The notes beneath the pieces were generated by a model. It was not told the DNA's origin, searched no databases, and saw only the letters and a program-made list of their open reading frames with translations. Both the position numbers and the translations under genes were made by a program. A DNA stretch of 64,000 nt from Datura wrightii (lineage: Eukaryota; Streptophyta; Magnoliopsida; Solanales; Solanaceae), in NCBI GenBank assembly GCA_035772735.1, contig JASDFA010000019.1, positions 39,331,001 through 39,395,000 of the forward strand, written 5' to 3'. Of the stretch, positions 11,598-22,415 are shown in pieces; the stretch's first letter is position 1, and every line of letters starts with the position of its first letter.

Positions 11598-11850
11598 GGA
11601 GCTATCGCCCTAGCTCACTGTTTTGCCACTTTTTGTTAATTTTCATACCTCGAATTTTCCTTTGCGATTCCGTGCATATTTTCCTCCGTTTGACCTGAAA
11701 TTCATCTCACTATACAAAATTGGTTAGAATTATAGGTTTCACTCTAACTAAAAATAAAAACAAAAACTAAAACGAAAATTTTGTTATTAATCAAGAAAAA
11801 GAAAAAGAAAAAAAAATCTATTCACAATTTAAAAAGAGAAAAAAATTTTC

Positions 11851-11868
11851 CACGGGTTGCCTCCCGTG
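11851..11868 (-). other. GGGAGGCAACCC hairpin after the protease gene (A)
   Basis: Minus-strand CACGGGAGGCAACCCGTG, a 6-bp stem with loop AGGCAA, next to GGCGCTGC. Found at the same place in B, C and E with compensatory stem changes in E. Confidence 0.65.
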
Positions 11869-11973
11869 CAGCGCCTGGTTTACCGTCGCGACTCGACGTC
11901 GTTAAGCTCAGTTGTCCTCTAGGGTGATAGATGATTTCTCTCGATCATCGTCCTCCCCCTAGTAGTGCTTACA

Positions 11974-13001
11974 CTATTCTGGTGGTTTTCCCATTAACTC
12001 TCGTGAATCCTTAATCTGCTCATTATTGCCTTGATCAATCACATTGATCACCGAGAGTTCTTCATGCACCATCGGGAGCTTGGGTGCCTTGTACACATCG
12101 AATACCTCCACCTTGTCGTGTGCTCGCATTGTTAGCTGCCCCGCAGCTACGTCAATTAGTGCTTTCCCGGTCGCCAAGAAAGGACGTCCCAAAATAAATG
12201 GGACTTCCGCGTCTGGTTCAAAATCCAGCATGACAAAATCTACCGGGAAAATCAAGGAGCCAACTTGCACCAGAACGTCCTCCACAATGCCATCAGGTCT
12301 GGCTAAGGACCGATCCGCCAATTGCAAGATTACTGTTGTGGGTCTAGGACTCCCTAGACCCAGCTTTTTGAATACCGATGATGGCATCAAATTTATGCTC
12401 GCTCCCAAATCACATAATCCACGAGCTCGGATGCTCTGCCCAATAGTAATTTGTATAGTAAAGCTCCTAGGGTCTTTAAGCTTTGTAGGCAGTCTGTTTT
12501 GAATCCGGGAAGTGCACTCCTCCGTTAGAGCCACCGTAGCATACTCAGTCAACCGACTTTTGTTTGCCACGATGTCCTTTATATACTTAGCATATTTCGG
12601 CACTCCCTGCAAAACATCAACAAGAGGTAAGTTAATATGTACCTGTTTCAGCACCTCCATGACTTTCTTGAAACACGCCTCCTCCTTGTGTTTCTTTAAT
12701 CGTTGAGGGAACGGGGGTGGTGGTCTTTCTGATTCAGCTTCCTTAGTCTTCCCCCCTCATCACTTTGCTCCCTCTCAACTTCTGCTGCTCCCGATTATTG
12801 AGGTGGTCTTTCTGGTTCCACCTCTTTCAGCTGCAAACCACTCCTTGTGGTCACCGCATTCACCTGCTTGGGATTGGGATCTGTGTCGCTCGGAAGTCCT
12901 CCTCTAGGCCTTGTGTTTTGGGCTCCAACAAATTGCCCAAATTTATATTCAAGTACCTTGGTAGCTAACTGGTTGTTTTTCACTTTGGCTGCCAATTTCA
13001 C
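11974..13001 (-). pseudogene. Athila-type protease region of gag-pro (A)
   Basis: The aspartic protease that processes the gag-pro precursor. The frame 12660-11974 (228 codons) carries the catalytic motif CDLGASINLMPSS and the distal ILGRPFL motif, both typical of Athila proteases, in which DTG is replaced by DLG. The upstream proline-rich linker (13001-12795) is in another frame; comparison with B shows a 1-bp loss near 12753. It lies directly downstream of gag and is followed by the conserved hairpin instead of RT. Confidence 0.85.
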
Positions 13002-13019
13002 ATAGTCAGCCTACAATTG

Positions 13020-14306
13020 AGCTTGGTTAGCTATCATGGTCTTGAACATCTCCTCAATGCTGGGTGATGGTGGCGGAGGAGGTGCATTGTTGTTTCTGAA
13101 TTATGCTTGATAATTCTGCTGCCCTCCTTGGTTCCTTTGCACACCCTGACCCGAACTTTGCCCCTGATGGTTGTTGCTACCCCAGGAGAAATTAGGGTGA
13201 TTCCTCCAATTAGAATTGTAGCTATTACCATACTGTTGGTGGTTGTTCCTTTGTACATTTCCCACAAAGTTTATCAAGTCAGGATTTGCTCCACAACACT
13301 CAGCTGAGTGCTCACTGCTTCCACACACTTCACACCACATATGCTGCACAACATTCACTGGGGCTTAAGGCTGGTTCATTGTCATGTTGCTGAAGTGGGT
13401 GTTAAGTTGATTTTGCAATGTAGCTATCTGTGCAACAATAGATGTAAACCCATCCACTTCTAGCACTCCTGCTGCTTTCCTTGTCCCGCCTCTTGATGAA
13501 TCAGCATTTCATTCCGGATTGCCCTACGAAATACGGTTCAACAAGGTATACAAGTCCTCATAAGTTTTCTCCGGCGCTTGTCCTCCAGCTGCTGAGTCTA
13601 GCAATATTTTTGTGTGGGGTTCCAAACCCTCTATAAAAGTGTGCACCAGCACATGATTGGACTGATGATGATGAGGACAATCCCGCAACATGGACTTGAA
13701 TCTCTCCTAGGCCTGATATAGATTCTCTCCCTCTCTCTGTTTGAAACTTAGAATCTGACTTCTAAGTCTTGCTGTTTTACCGGAGGGAAAAAACCGTATC
13801 AAAAATTTCCTTGCAAGATCATCCCACGTAGAAATAGAATTCGGTGGCTTAGCTTTCAACCACCTCTTGGCTTCTCCCAATAGAGAAAATGGGAACAATG
13901 TAAGCCGAACATAATCTGATGACACTCCAGCGGGGATATAAGTGTCACTTATCTCCAAAAAATTTTGGAGATGCTGCTGTGGATCTTCGTGAGGGAGACC
14001 GGTAAACTGGCCGCTAGTGTGCAACAATTGCACCATATTCTGCTTAAGTTCGAACCTCCCTCCTGGCTCAGGTTTGCGGATACTAGATGTAACATTATTA
14101 GCATGTGGGATTGCCACCTCGCGAACCGGCCGAGCTGCTACTTCTTCGGGCACTAACACTGCCCGTACTACCGGTGGATTCTGTTGTTGCTCCATGATCG
14201 TCTGTCTGAGCAACTGCAGCTTTCTTTGCAGAGCTTCTCTCCGCTTACTATGAAATATTCTTTCTGGCTCTATATACGAGTCCACCAGCTCCTTGTCTCT
14301 TGCCAG
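13020..14306 (-). pseudogene. Athila-type gag (A)
   Basis: Capsid-nucleocapsid precursor. The frame is open from about 14306 to 13707 with the retrotransposon-gag domain (RLTLFPFSLLGEAKRWLK), then stops at TAG 13709-13707 where B has TGG. It resumes at 13358-13101 with zinc knuckle CEVCGSSEHSAEC and stops again at TAA where Q is expected. No ATG precedes the conserved N-terminus; upstream of VDSYIEPER the frame runs back to CTG 14306 and a TGA. See B for the less damaged copy. Confidence 0.85.
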
Positions 14307-14415
14307 TGTTCAACAAAAATTAAATCTGCAAAATACAGGCTAAGACCAAGTTGTCAACACTAAGAAAATAAAAATACAGTAAATTAACACTTAAAACAAT
14401 TTCACCAATTGCCAG

Positions 14416-14433
14416 TCCCCGGCAACGGTGCCA
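14416..14433 (-). other. Primer-binding site, tRNA-Asp (A)
   Basis: Plus-strand tccccggcaacggtgcca is one mismatch from the 3' end of plant tRNA-Asp. It lies 6 bp inside the 5' LTR. Confidence 0.85.
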
Positions 14434-15342
14434 AAAACTTGTTCGGGGTGTTATATGGGTATAAAACTCACACGCAAGTGCACGTGGTCGAACAAGTAGT
14501 AAAGTGGCTTAAGTAAGCAAAGTATCGATCCCACAGAGACTGGGATGAAGTGCAATCTACTCAAGTGTACTATATTTCGAGTCTAAAAATACAGACAACA
14601 GTGTAACCAAGAGTTTGATATTTTGTTTTATAATTTTTATGCTAAAGCTAAAACAACTATCTAATGTGAGTCTGAACTATGAATAAGAGCATGCTGAGGT
14701 TAAACGAACATGTAATGAAATTAATTATCGATGTAATTTGGTTAGTCTTTTTCTCCGTTTGCTAGCCAAGAACATTTGCCAATAGATTAAAACTCTCGTA
14801 TTTAACCTCACTTAAGAATCATGAACCATCCACCTACATTTCTGTGATTAAATGCAATTCATGTTCTAGCCATACAAACCCGATTCCTAAATTGACTAAT
14901 ACGACTTTCAGGTATATTTCTATCCTGAAAGTAAATCAATTCCTGATTTTCCCAAATCAAGTAAAGATCATATCCTATTAATTCACAATTTTCCAATTTC
15001 TTGCTCTCTCGAGTGAAACCGGACTTTTTGGATATACATTAACGTAGGCCACACATTAATGCAGTAAGAACAAGAATTAATAGAACAACCATGGAAGAAA
15101 AGATGAAAAACCAAAGAATCAAAGATCACATTTCATTACAGGTGTTCATAACCTCAGCAAGAAGATGAATTAGCCACTCATTTGTGGATTAAACATCGTT
15201 AAATGAGTGTTAAACATACAAGCAAATGAATACAAGAAGAAGGAAAGAGAGAAAAACCCTGATAATTTCGTCCCCTCAACTGCCTGTAACCCACGTTCTT
15301 GCTCCACCAAGTCAGAATATTGAAAAATGAACCTAAATGTTC

Positions 15343-15350
15343 TATTTATA
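15343..15350 (-). promoter_or_regulatory. LTR promoter TATA box (A)
   Basis: TATAAATA on the minus strand, 33 bp downstream of the 40-bp palindrome. B has the same spacing (19921-19928). It would drive the gag-pro genomic RNA. Confidence 0.7.
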
Positions 15351-15383
15351 CTGGTGGGAATTTTTCCCGAAATAACGAGCAAC

Positions 15384-15423
15384 GTGTCACGGAGTGCATC
15401 GCGGAGCACTGCCTCCGTGACAC
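15384..15423 (-). repeat. 40-bp palindromic unit in the A 5' LTR
   Basis: Identical to the 3' LTR copy at 7072-7111, with perfect 11-bp arms. Confidence 0.85.
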
Positions 15424-15861
15424 ACTACGGACGCGGACCTTCACTGGAACTGGGGGTCCAGGAAATAAAGCCCAACGTGGCACGACGTGCAACGCGGAGC
15501 CAAGCCACCGTGCCACGGACCCATCGCGAACCCACACTGGAATTGGGCTGAAATTCCCATCCAGGCAGAAGGCCTCCGTGATGGCAACGTGACACGGCTC
15601 CATCGCGGAGCCCCTTTATTTTGTGCTTTCCAATATCTTGTCCCTTGCTCGCATCCAAGTCCAACCCCGATATCCTCCAACATGCATTTTAGCTTCCCGA
15701 AATTCATTTTACCTGCAAAACAATGCTAATCATGTTGGTTAGTATAAATTCACATTTTATTACCAATTACATGAGAATGTATACACATTGATAGATAAAC
15801 AAGGCTAAAATGACTCTTTTGAGTATCACTTGGGCAAAGAAATTTGCCCAAGATCAATGCT

Positions 15862-17644
15862 AGTTTGAAAAAATTTAATGAAACACAAGTAGATCTAGTT
15901 TTAGGGTCATGTACATGTACAAAAGACTGAAGCTGAAATCATAAACTGAAAACTATAATTTAAATAATTGTACTGACACTGAAATTGAATTATACTATAG
16001 GAGAGCCTATTAACCGACAAACTCCAATGTGAGCCTCATTGAGATTGACTCGTAGCCCTAGTTGGGAGGGTATTCATACCTTTCCAAGGGTAAGAACTAT
16101 GACTAGCATGATATCACTTGTAAACTCAGGGAGACAATCTCTAATAATGATGACCCTTGCATACGTATATTGAGGCAAGGGAGACACTCTCAAATAACGA
16201 GGATCCCATATTCCGTAGGCTAAGTGAAACACTCTCTACTATTCAGAATCCCTTATCCTACGGTAGCACGTAGTTTTGAGACCATGGCCTACTCGGTGCT
16301 AAGTACTACTCCCAATTGAACATAAAGATACATGTAACTGAAAGTCTGAAGCTAATGTCCTAAGACTAGTTAGAACCACTTTATCTAACAAGGATTCTGA
16401 GAGCCTAAAGGACCATGAACATGCTAATACTGAGGGCCCAAAATCGATGTTTTAAGACTAGTCGGGGCTACTTCCTAACTAGCAAGAGGCCTAAGAGTCT
16501 AAAGAACTATGAACATGCTGATCATATTGATATCATGAAAATCATAGACTCAAATCATAGTGTAAATCATATGTACTGAATTCATGGTAAAAATCATATG
16601 TTTCAAAAGGGCCATATTTTTTAAAACAAGCTACTTCACGAGCTGAATTTTGGGAAATCAAGCTAATATCTAATCATGGGAATTCGTCATGCAATTGAAA
16701 GTGAAATCATGAACATCATGTACTATTTATCATGAGGACCTTGAAAATCATGGAAGACATGAGAGAAATCATCCATAGTAGAAACCCTAAGACATGCTTT
16801 TCTAGGGAACCAAAGTAGCTAAGGTTTTGGACATAAATTGGGACACAAGGATGAAAGAAGATCCTTGTTGAATTCCCACATACCTGGTTGAAGAATCCCT
16901 CTGAATATCTTGAAGCTTGTCATACCTTGGAGAGGAAACCTTAGTCTTGAGCCTTGAGAGAAAAAGAGAGAAGAAGACTTACGGATGTTTTGGACTGGAA
17001 TGAGGGATTAGGCTAGGAAAATCATTTTAATTTTTCCCTTAGAATACCCAAAACAATCTCACTTAGGAATTAAAAACATAGAAAATTACAAAAATACCCC
17101 TAAAAACTTGAACTGAAAAATCTATTGGCAGTCATCACGGGTCGTGCCACGAGTCGTTGGTTATCGCTACGACTCTTAACCACCCGTTACCACAGAATCA
17201 CCCTGGATAACTCTATGAACTTCACATAACAGGCGTCGTAACGGGCCATCATAGGGTACCACGAGTTGTCCTATCACTCGTGGTCGTTGGGACCCTTCTT
17301 GTATATTCTCTAAACTTTTCTCCCACTACTCTCACTATGATCTATTACAAGTCACCATGAATCGTCACTTGCCTCGTGGTTTTAGGGAAGAATTGACCAA
17401 TTCATGAGCTGTTGATCATGATGGGGGACATCACGACTCGTCACATCACTCCACGAGTTGTGACGTGATTCATTACATCTAGGCCCTAAAAATTCCACTG
17501 ATTGCCAAGCACGAGTCTGACCACAACTTGTGGTGTCATCTATTGAGTCATACCATGACACATTCTGAGGCAAAATTTTCACTTTCCTGCTAGTTTCTTG
17601 CTTTAAGTCTGGGGTCTGATCTTAGGGACTTTTGAGATGTTACA
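15862..17644 (-). repeat. Solo LTR Z, right part
   Basis: Continues the Z LTR after A. It contains an array of CACGA(G/C)TCGTG-like motifs (about 17130-17530) in what is U3 on the minus strand, and ends at TGTAAC (minus) beside the ATAAT duplication. No genes. Confidence 0.8.
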
Positions 17645-17649
17645 ATAAT

Positions 17650-17994
17650 TCTTCTACATCTATTCCTGTTAATTCTCATATCATGCCTTCTTTTGATGTT
17701 ATTGCTAATGGACATGAAAATGAACTTAGAAGGAGTAAAAGAAGTAGAACTGAGACTAGTTTTAGTCCCGATTTTATCACTACCTTCTTGACTGAGAATT
17801 TTAATATTGATGCTTTAAGTGATGAATTAGTGTTTATCTACTTAATAGAAGATCCTAAGAATTATGATGAAGCAATGAGATTAATAGATGCTACATTTTG
17901 GAAAGAGGCCATTAAAAGTGAGTTAAACTCCATAGTTTCTAATCACACTTGGGACTTGTATGATTTGCCTAAAGGTTGTAATCTCATAAGTAGC
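17650..17994 (+). pseudogene. Copia integrase-RT linker and RT start (Y, second piece)
   Basis: Continues Y after Z. The frame reads RRSKRSRTETSFSPDF, then a connector with FWKEAIKSELNSIVSNHTW and DLPKGCNLIS, the standard entry to Copia RT. It ends exactly at the GTAGC target site of X, and the next residues of the same protein (KWIFKKK) resume at 33471. Confidence 0.85.
17990..17994. repeat. Target-site duplication of X (GTAGC), partner 33466-33470
   Basis: GTAGC flanks X on both sides. With one copy removed the Copia RT codons join in frame. Confidence 0.9.
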
Positions 17995-19409
17995 TATCAC
18001 GACCTGAGTCTACACCCTGGATGAGACACGGTACTTGGTTCCACGAGTGACCCCAAAATAACCCATGGTCTAACATTACATTAGTAAACTAAGTAAACAT
18101 AAGAAAAAGCTTTATAAAATATAAATTATCCAAGAATTACTGATTTGAAAAGAGTGAACACATCTGAAAACAATACTGAACAACTGTGTTAGGAAGCCAA
18201 CTACTAACTGATGAGTTGCTGGGATAGGCCCCCAGCTAACTCTAAAATTCTGTCTAAACAAGAACTAACTGAAAAACAAATATCGTCCTCAAAAGATGAG
18301 GACCCACCAAAAGGACTACTTCTAGAATCATCGGGAGGAACTATTGACGATGCTGAGACTGGGAACCTATGCCTGTAGCATAATACGATACATCATAGAA
18401 AGTATGCGTTAGTACTTTGAATGTACTGAGTAAGTAAGATATAAAGTAAGCATGAAAAATAAACAACTAAACTGAAATATCATGAAATGACAAACTGATA
18501 CTGGACATTGATAAACTGAGCTATAATTGGTATGGTCAATAATGACCTTGACTGATGGTCATAGACATGTCCTGGAACTGAAAGACTGAACTGAGCTAAA
18601 CTAAACTGAACTAAACTGAAACTGTACTGATAAGTGGGAGAGTCTATAACCGACATATAACCATATGAGCTAGACATGGAGTCCAATGTATACCCCATCG
18701 AAGAAAGCCCACTATACCTTACAAGAGTATAGTGGCTGAGCTGGGTGATCAAAAGTCTAGGGCCCGATGAGCCAATACCCTATAGTGGCAATGTAGTTCT
18801 GAGAACCTGGGTACGCTGGAACCCCGATCTGCTTGGTGCTAAGTACTACTCCCACTGGATAGTCCTAACTTGACTACTAAGTTGATAGCTCTAAGCTGGG
18901 GTCCTAAACTAAGTCAGGAATACTTATCTGGAAGTAACTTGAGAGTTTGTAGGATCGAATAACTAAAAATTGGTGTTCTAATATTGGTTAGAGCTACTTA
19001 TCTGAAAGCGTCGTAACCGTATAAAGAACTAACTGATAACTGATATTGTTGGTTCTAAGACTGGTCAGAGTTGCTTATCTAGAAGCGTCGTAACCGTCTA
19101 GAGAACCAACTAATAACTGAAACTAGGGAGTATTACTGAACTGAACTCCTCAAAGAACTAACTACCATCAAACTAATCATCTAACTTTCTAAATGATACT
19201 AAAAATGCTAACTTCCTGACATAGACTAAACTAGCATGTAGTTGACTGTGAACCCCATGATGGTAATAACATGGAAATTCAAGAGCTAACCAAGTCAAGC
19301 AATAAATGAATCTAATCAACTATACAAAACCCAATTTACTACATTTTGTAGAGTTAGGGCTAAAACAAATTCACATGAAGAAATAGTAACATGATCACTA
19401 AGTAGTAGA
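17995..19409 (-). repeat. 3' LTR of X, truncated
   Basis: Colinear with 31201-32420 of the X 5' LTR. It stops at the insertion of B and has only about 20 more bases after B before the deletion junction. No genes. Confidence 0.85.
19405..19409. repeat. Target-site duplication of B (GTAGA), partner 29137-29141
   Basis: GTAGA lies outside both B LTRs. The uninterrupted paralogous site survives in the X 5' LTR (taatagaaacata, about 32423). Confidence 0.9.
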
Positions 19410-19655
19410 TGATCTTGGGCAAATTTATATGCCCAAGTGATACTTAAATGTGTCATTCTTAGCCTTGTTTATCTATCAATGTTTATACATTCTCATGTGA
19501 TTGATAATAAAATGTGAATTTATACTAACCAACATGATTAGCGTTGTTTTGCAGGTGAAATGTAATTTTGGGAAGCTAAAATGCGTGTTGGGAGAGATCG
19601 GGGTTGGACTAGGATGTTAGCAAAGGACAAAGCATTGGACGACACAAATTAAAGG

Positions 19656-19697
19656 GGCTCCGCAATGGAGCCGTGTCAAGCTGCCATCGCGGAGGCC
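19656..19697 (+). repeat. U3 palindrome ggctccgc...ggaggcc (B 5' LTR)
   Basis: Inverted repeat built on CTCCGCGATGG/CCATCGCGGAG, upstream of the 40-bp unit; the 3' LTR copy is at 27961-28002. It shares the CTCCGCG word found in the centre of the 40-bp units. Confidence 0.65.
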
Positions 19698-19847
19698 TTC
19701 TGCCTGGATAGGGAATTTTTGGCCAACTTCCAGTGTGGGTGCACGTTGGGGCCGTGGCACGTTGGCCTAGCCCCGCGTTGCACGCCGTGCCACGTTGGGC
19801 CTTAATACCTGGACAGTCTATTTCCAGTGAGGCTCCACATCAGTGGC

Positions 19848-19887
19848 GTGTCACGGAGGCAGTGCTCCGCGATGCACTCCGTGACGC
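19848..19887 (+). repeat. 40-bp palindromic unit in the B 5' LTR
   Basis: Arms GTGTCACGGAG/CTCCGTGACGC, one mismatch. It lies 33 bp upstream of the TATA box. Confidence 0.85.
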
Positions 19888-19920
19888 GTTGCTTGTTATT
19901 TCGGGAAAAATTTCCACTAG

Positions 19921-19928
19921 TATAAATA
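19921..19928 (+). promoter_or_regulatory. LTR promoter TATA box (B)
   Basis: TATAAATA, conserved in both LTRs of A and B, at a fixed distance from the palindrome. Confidence 0.7.
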
Positions 19929-20838
19929 GAACACTTAGGTTCATTTCTCAATATTCTGACTTGGTGGAGCAAGAATGTGGGTTACAGGCAGTTGAGGGGA
20001 CGAAAATCTTAGGGTTTTTCTCTATCTCCTTCTTCTTTAATTCAATTGCCTGTATGTTTAACACTCATTTAACGATGTTTAATCCACAAATGAGTGGCTA
20101 ATTCCTCTTCTTGCTGAGGTTAAGAACCATTGTATTGAAATGTGATTATTGATCAAGTTGGGTTTTCATCTTTTCTTTCATGGTTGTTCTACTGATTCTT
20201 GCTCTTACTGCATTAATGTGTGGCCAACGTTAATGTATATCTAAAAAGTCCGGTTTCACTCGAGAGAGAAAGAAATTGGAAAGTTGTGAATCAATAGGAT
20301 ATGATCTTTTCTTAATTTGGAAAAATTGAGAATTGATTTACCTTCAGGATAGAAATATACCTGAAAGTCGTATTAGTCAATTAAGGAACCAGTTTTGTAT
20401 GTCTAGAGCATGAATTTCGTTTAATCACAGAAATGTAGGTGGACGGTTCATGATTCTTAAGTTGGGTTAAATACGAGAGTTTTGATCCATTGGCAATAGT
20501 TCTTGACTAGCAACCGGAGGAAAAGTTAACCAAATTAAATTGATAATTTATTTCCTTACATGTTCGATTAACCTCAGCATGCTCACATTCATAGTTCAGA
20601 CTCAAATTATATAATCTTTGTAGACTTAGGATAAAATTAGAAATCAAAATATCAAACTCTTCTTTGAACTGTTGTCTTCATTGTTAGAGTTAAAATATTG
20701 TACACTTGAGTAGATTGCTACCTTATCCCAGTCCCTGTGGGATCGATACTTGGCTTACGTAAGCCACTTTACTACTTGTTCGACCACGCGCACTTGCGTG
20801 TAGCTTTATACCCAAAGCAAAAACCCCGAACAAGTTTT

Positions 20839-20856
20839 TGGCGCCGCTGCCGGGGA
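20839..20856 (+). other. Primer-binding site, tRNA-Asp (B)
   Basis: TGGCGCCGCTGCCGGGGA, one mismatch to the complement of the plant tRNA-Asp 3' end, 6 bp after the LTR. Confidence 0.9.
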
Positions 20857-20969
20857 CTGGCAATTGGTGAATTTTTCTTAAGTGTTAATTTACTATATAT
20901 TTTTTTTCTTGGTGTTGACAACTTGGTGTTAGTTAGCCTGTATTTTGTAGATATAATCTCTATTGAACA

Positions 20970-22415
20970 CTGGCAAGAGAAAAGAAGCTGGTGGACTCAT
21001 ATTTAGAGCCTGAAAGACTATTTCATTGTCAGCGGAGAAAAGCTCTAGAGAGAAAGCTGCAGTTGCTCAAACAAAAAATCCTGGAGCAACAACAGAATCC
21101 ACCAGTAGTACGGGAAATGTTAGTGCCCGAGGAAGTAGCAGCCCGGCCGGTTCGCGAGGTGGCAATCCCACATGCTAACAATGTCACATCTAGCATCCGC
21201 AAACCTGAGCCAGGAGGGAGGTTCGAGCTCAAGCAAAACATGGTGCAATTGCTGCACACCAGCGGGCAGTTCACAGGTCTCCCTCATGAGGATCCACAGC
21301 AGCATCTCCAAAATTTTTTGGAGATAAGTGACACTTACATCCCCGCTGGAGTGTCATCAGATTATGTCAGGCTTACATTGTTCCCATTTTCACTATTGGG
21401 AGAAGCCAAGAGGTGGTTAAAAGCTGAGCCACCTAATTCTATTACTACTTGGGATGATTTTGCAAGGAAATTCTTGATACGATTTTTTCCATCCAGTAAA
21501 ATAGCAAGACTTAGAAGTCAAATTCTAAGTTTCAAACAGAGAGATGGGGAGAATCTATATCAAGCTTGGGAGAGATTCAAGTCCATGTTGCGGGATTGTC
21601 CTCATCATCATCATCAATCTAATGATGTGCTGGTGCACACTTTTATAGAGGGTTTGGAACCCCACACAAAAATCTTGCTAGACTCAGCATCTTGGGGACA
21701 AGCATTGGAGAAAACTTATGAGGAGCTGTATACCTTGTTAAACCGTATTTCGCAGGTCAATCCGGAGTGGAATGCTGATTCGTCAAGAGGAGGAACAAGG
21801 AAAGTAGCAGGAGTTCTAGAAGTGGATGGTTTTACAGCTATTGCTTCACAGATATCTGCTCTACAAAATCAACTCAACACCCACTTCAGTAACATGACAA
21901 TGAACCAGACTCAAGCCCCAGTGAATGCAGTGCAGCAGATTTGGTGTGAAGTGTGCGGGAGCAGTGAGCACTCAGTTGAGTGTTGTGGAGCTAATCCTGA
22001 CTCGGTGAACTTTGTGGGAAATGTACAGAGGAACAACCACCAACAGTATGGCAACAGCTACAACTCCAACTGGAGGAATCATCCGAATTTCTCTTGGGGT
22101 AGCAACAACCATCAAGGGCAAAGTTCGAGTTAGGGGGCGCAGGGGAATCAAGGAGGGCATCAGAACCATCAGGCACAATATAGAAACAACAATGCACCTC
22201 CTCCACCACCATCACCCAGCATTGAGGAGATATTCAAGACAATGATAGCTAACCAAGCTCAATTGCAGGCTGACTATGTGAAATTGGCAGCCGAGGTAAA
22301 GAACAACCAGTTAGCTACTAAGGAACTTGAATATCAATTTGGGTAATTTGCTGGAGCCCAAAATACCAGGCCTAGAGGAGGACTTCCGAGCGACACAGAT
22401 CCCAATCCCAAGCAG
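20970..22415 (+). pseudogene. Athila-type gag (B)
   Basis: Capsid-nucleocapsid part of the gag-pro polyprotein. From GTG 20991 the frame is open for 380 codons. Counting from there, the retrotransposon-gag domain spans about residues 127-222 (RLTLFPFSLLGEAKRWLK) and a CCHC knuckle about residues 319-331 (CEVCGSSEHSVECC). TAG at 22131 and TAA at 22344 replace Q codons; A keeps the sense codon at the first site. The frame then continues into protease without a shift. There is no in-frame ATG before residue 43; upstream it runs to CTG 20970, after TGA 20964. Genuine start unknown. Confidence 0.85.

Larger units (their letters stand above)
6128..15856 (-). mobile_element. Athila-type non-autonomous retrotransposon A (gag-pro plus ORF2)
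   Basis: A 9.73-kb element with two LTRs of 1,417 bp each, a tRNA-Asp PBS at 14416-14433, a PPT at 7545-7562 and a 5-bp duplication. On the minus strand the order is 5' LTR, PBS, gag, protease, hairpin, palindromic promoter region, intron, ORF2, 3' UTR, PPT, 3' LTR. There is no reverse transcriptase, RNase H or integrase. By eye I count roughly 25 differences between its LTRs, fewer than between the LTRs of B, so A is probably the younger insertion. It sits inside the solo LTR Z. Confidence 0.9.
14440..15856 (-). repeat. 5' LTR of element A
   Basis: 1,417 bp, the same length as the 3' LTR. On the minus strand it begins TGATCTTGGGCAAA and ends CCCCGAACA. It carries the U3 palindrome 15384-15423 and the TATA box 15343-15350. 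The U5 side has the 'ccacagagactggg...aagtatcgat' block typical of Athila LTRs. Confidence 0.9.
5542..17644 (-). mobile_element. Del/Tekay-type solo LTR Z, interrupted by element A
   Basis: Removing A leaves one LTR of about 2.37 kb, with no internal gag-pol sequence, flanked by the ATAAT duplication. On the minus strand it starts TGTAACATCTC and ends near GTCGTGACT, as in the other Del-type LTRs here (X, D). Shared landmarks include the block around 'ttgctgggaacaagtccccag' (5770) and the repeated cacgagtcgt motifs near 17130-17530. A solo LTR normally arises by recombination between the two LTRs of a full element. Confidence 0.8.
19410..20832 (+). repeat. 5' LTR of element B
   Basis: 1,423 bp, TGATCTTGGGC...CCCCGAACA. 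The terminal inverted repeat cttgggca/tgcccaag begins at about 19413. U3 contains GC-rich palindromes at 19656-19697 and 19848-19887, then the TATA box at 19921. The U5 region holds a perfect 14-bp palindrome, ggcttacgtaagcc, at 20752-20765. Confidence 0.9.

Noticed and set aside
14416..14433. tRNA-Asp-like sequence as a tRNA gene.
   Set aside because: Only the 18-nt 3'-end complement is present next to an LTR, which is a primer-binding site, not a tRNA.
18480..18752. 90-codon minus-strand frame rich in S and Y.
   Set aside because: Lies within the X LTR; the counterpart at 31680 is not open and there is no known domain.
22131..22133. In-frame TAG in B gag-pro as a programmed readthrough codon.
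   Set aside because: A has the sense codon CAG at the same position and a second nonsense change (TAA 22344) follows, so mutation is the simpler reading.
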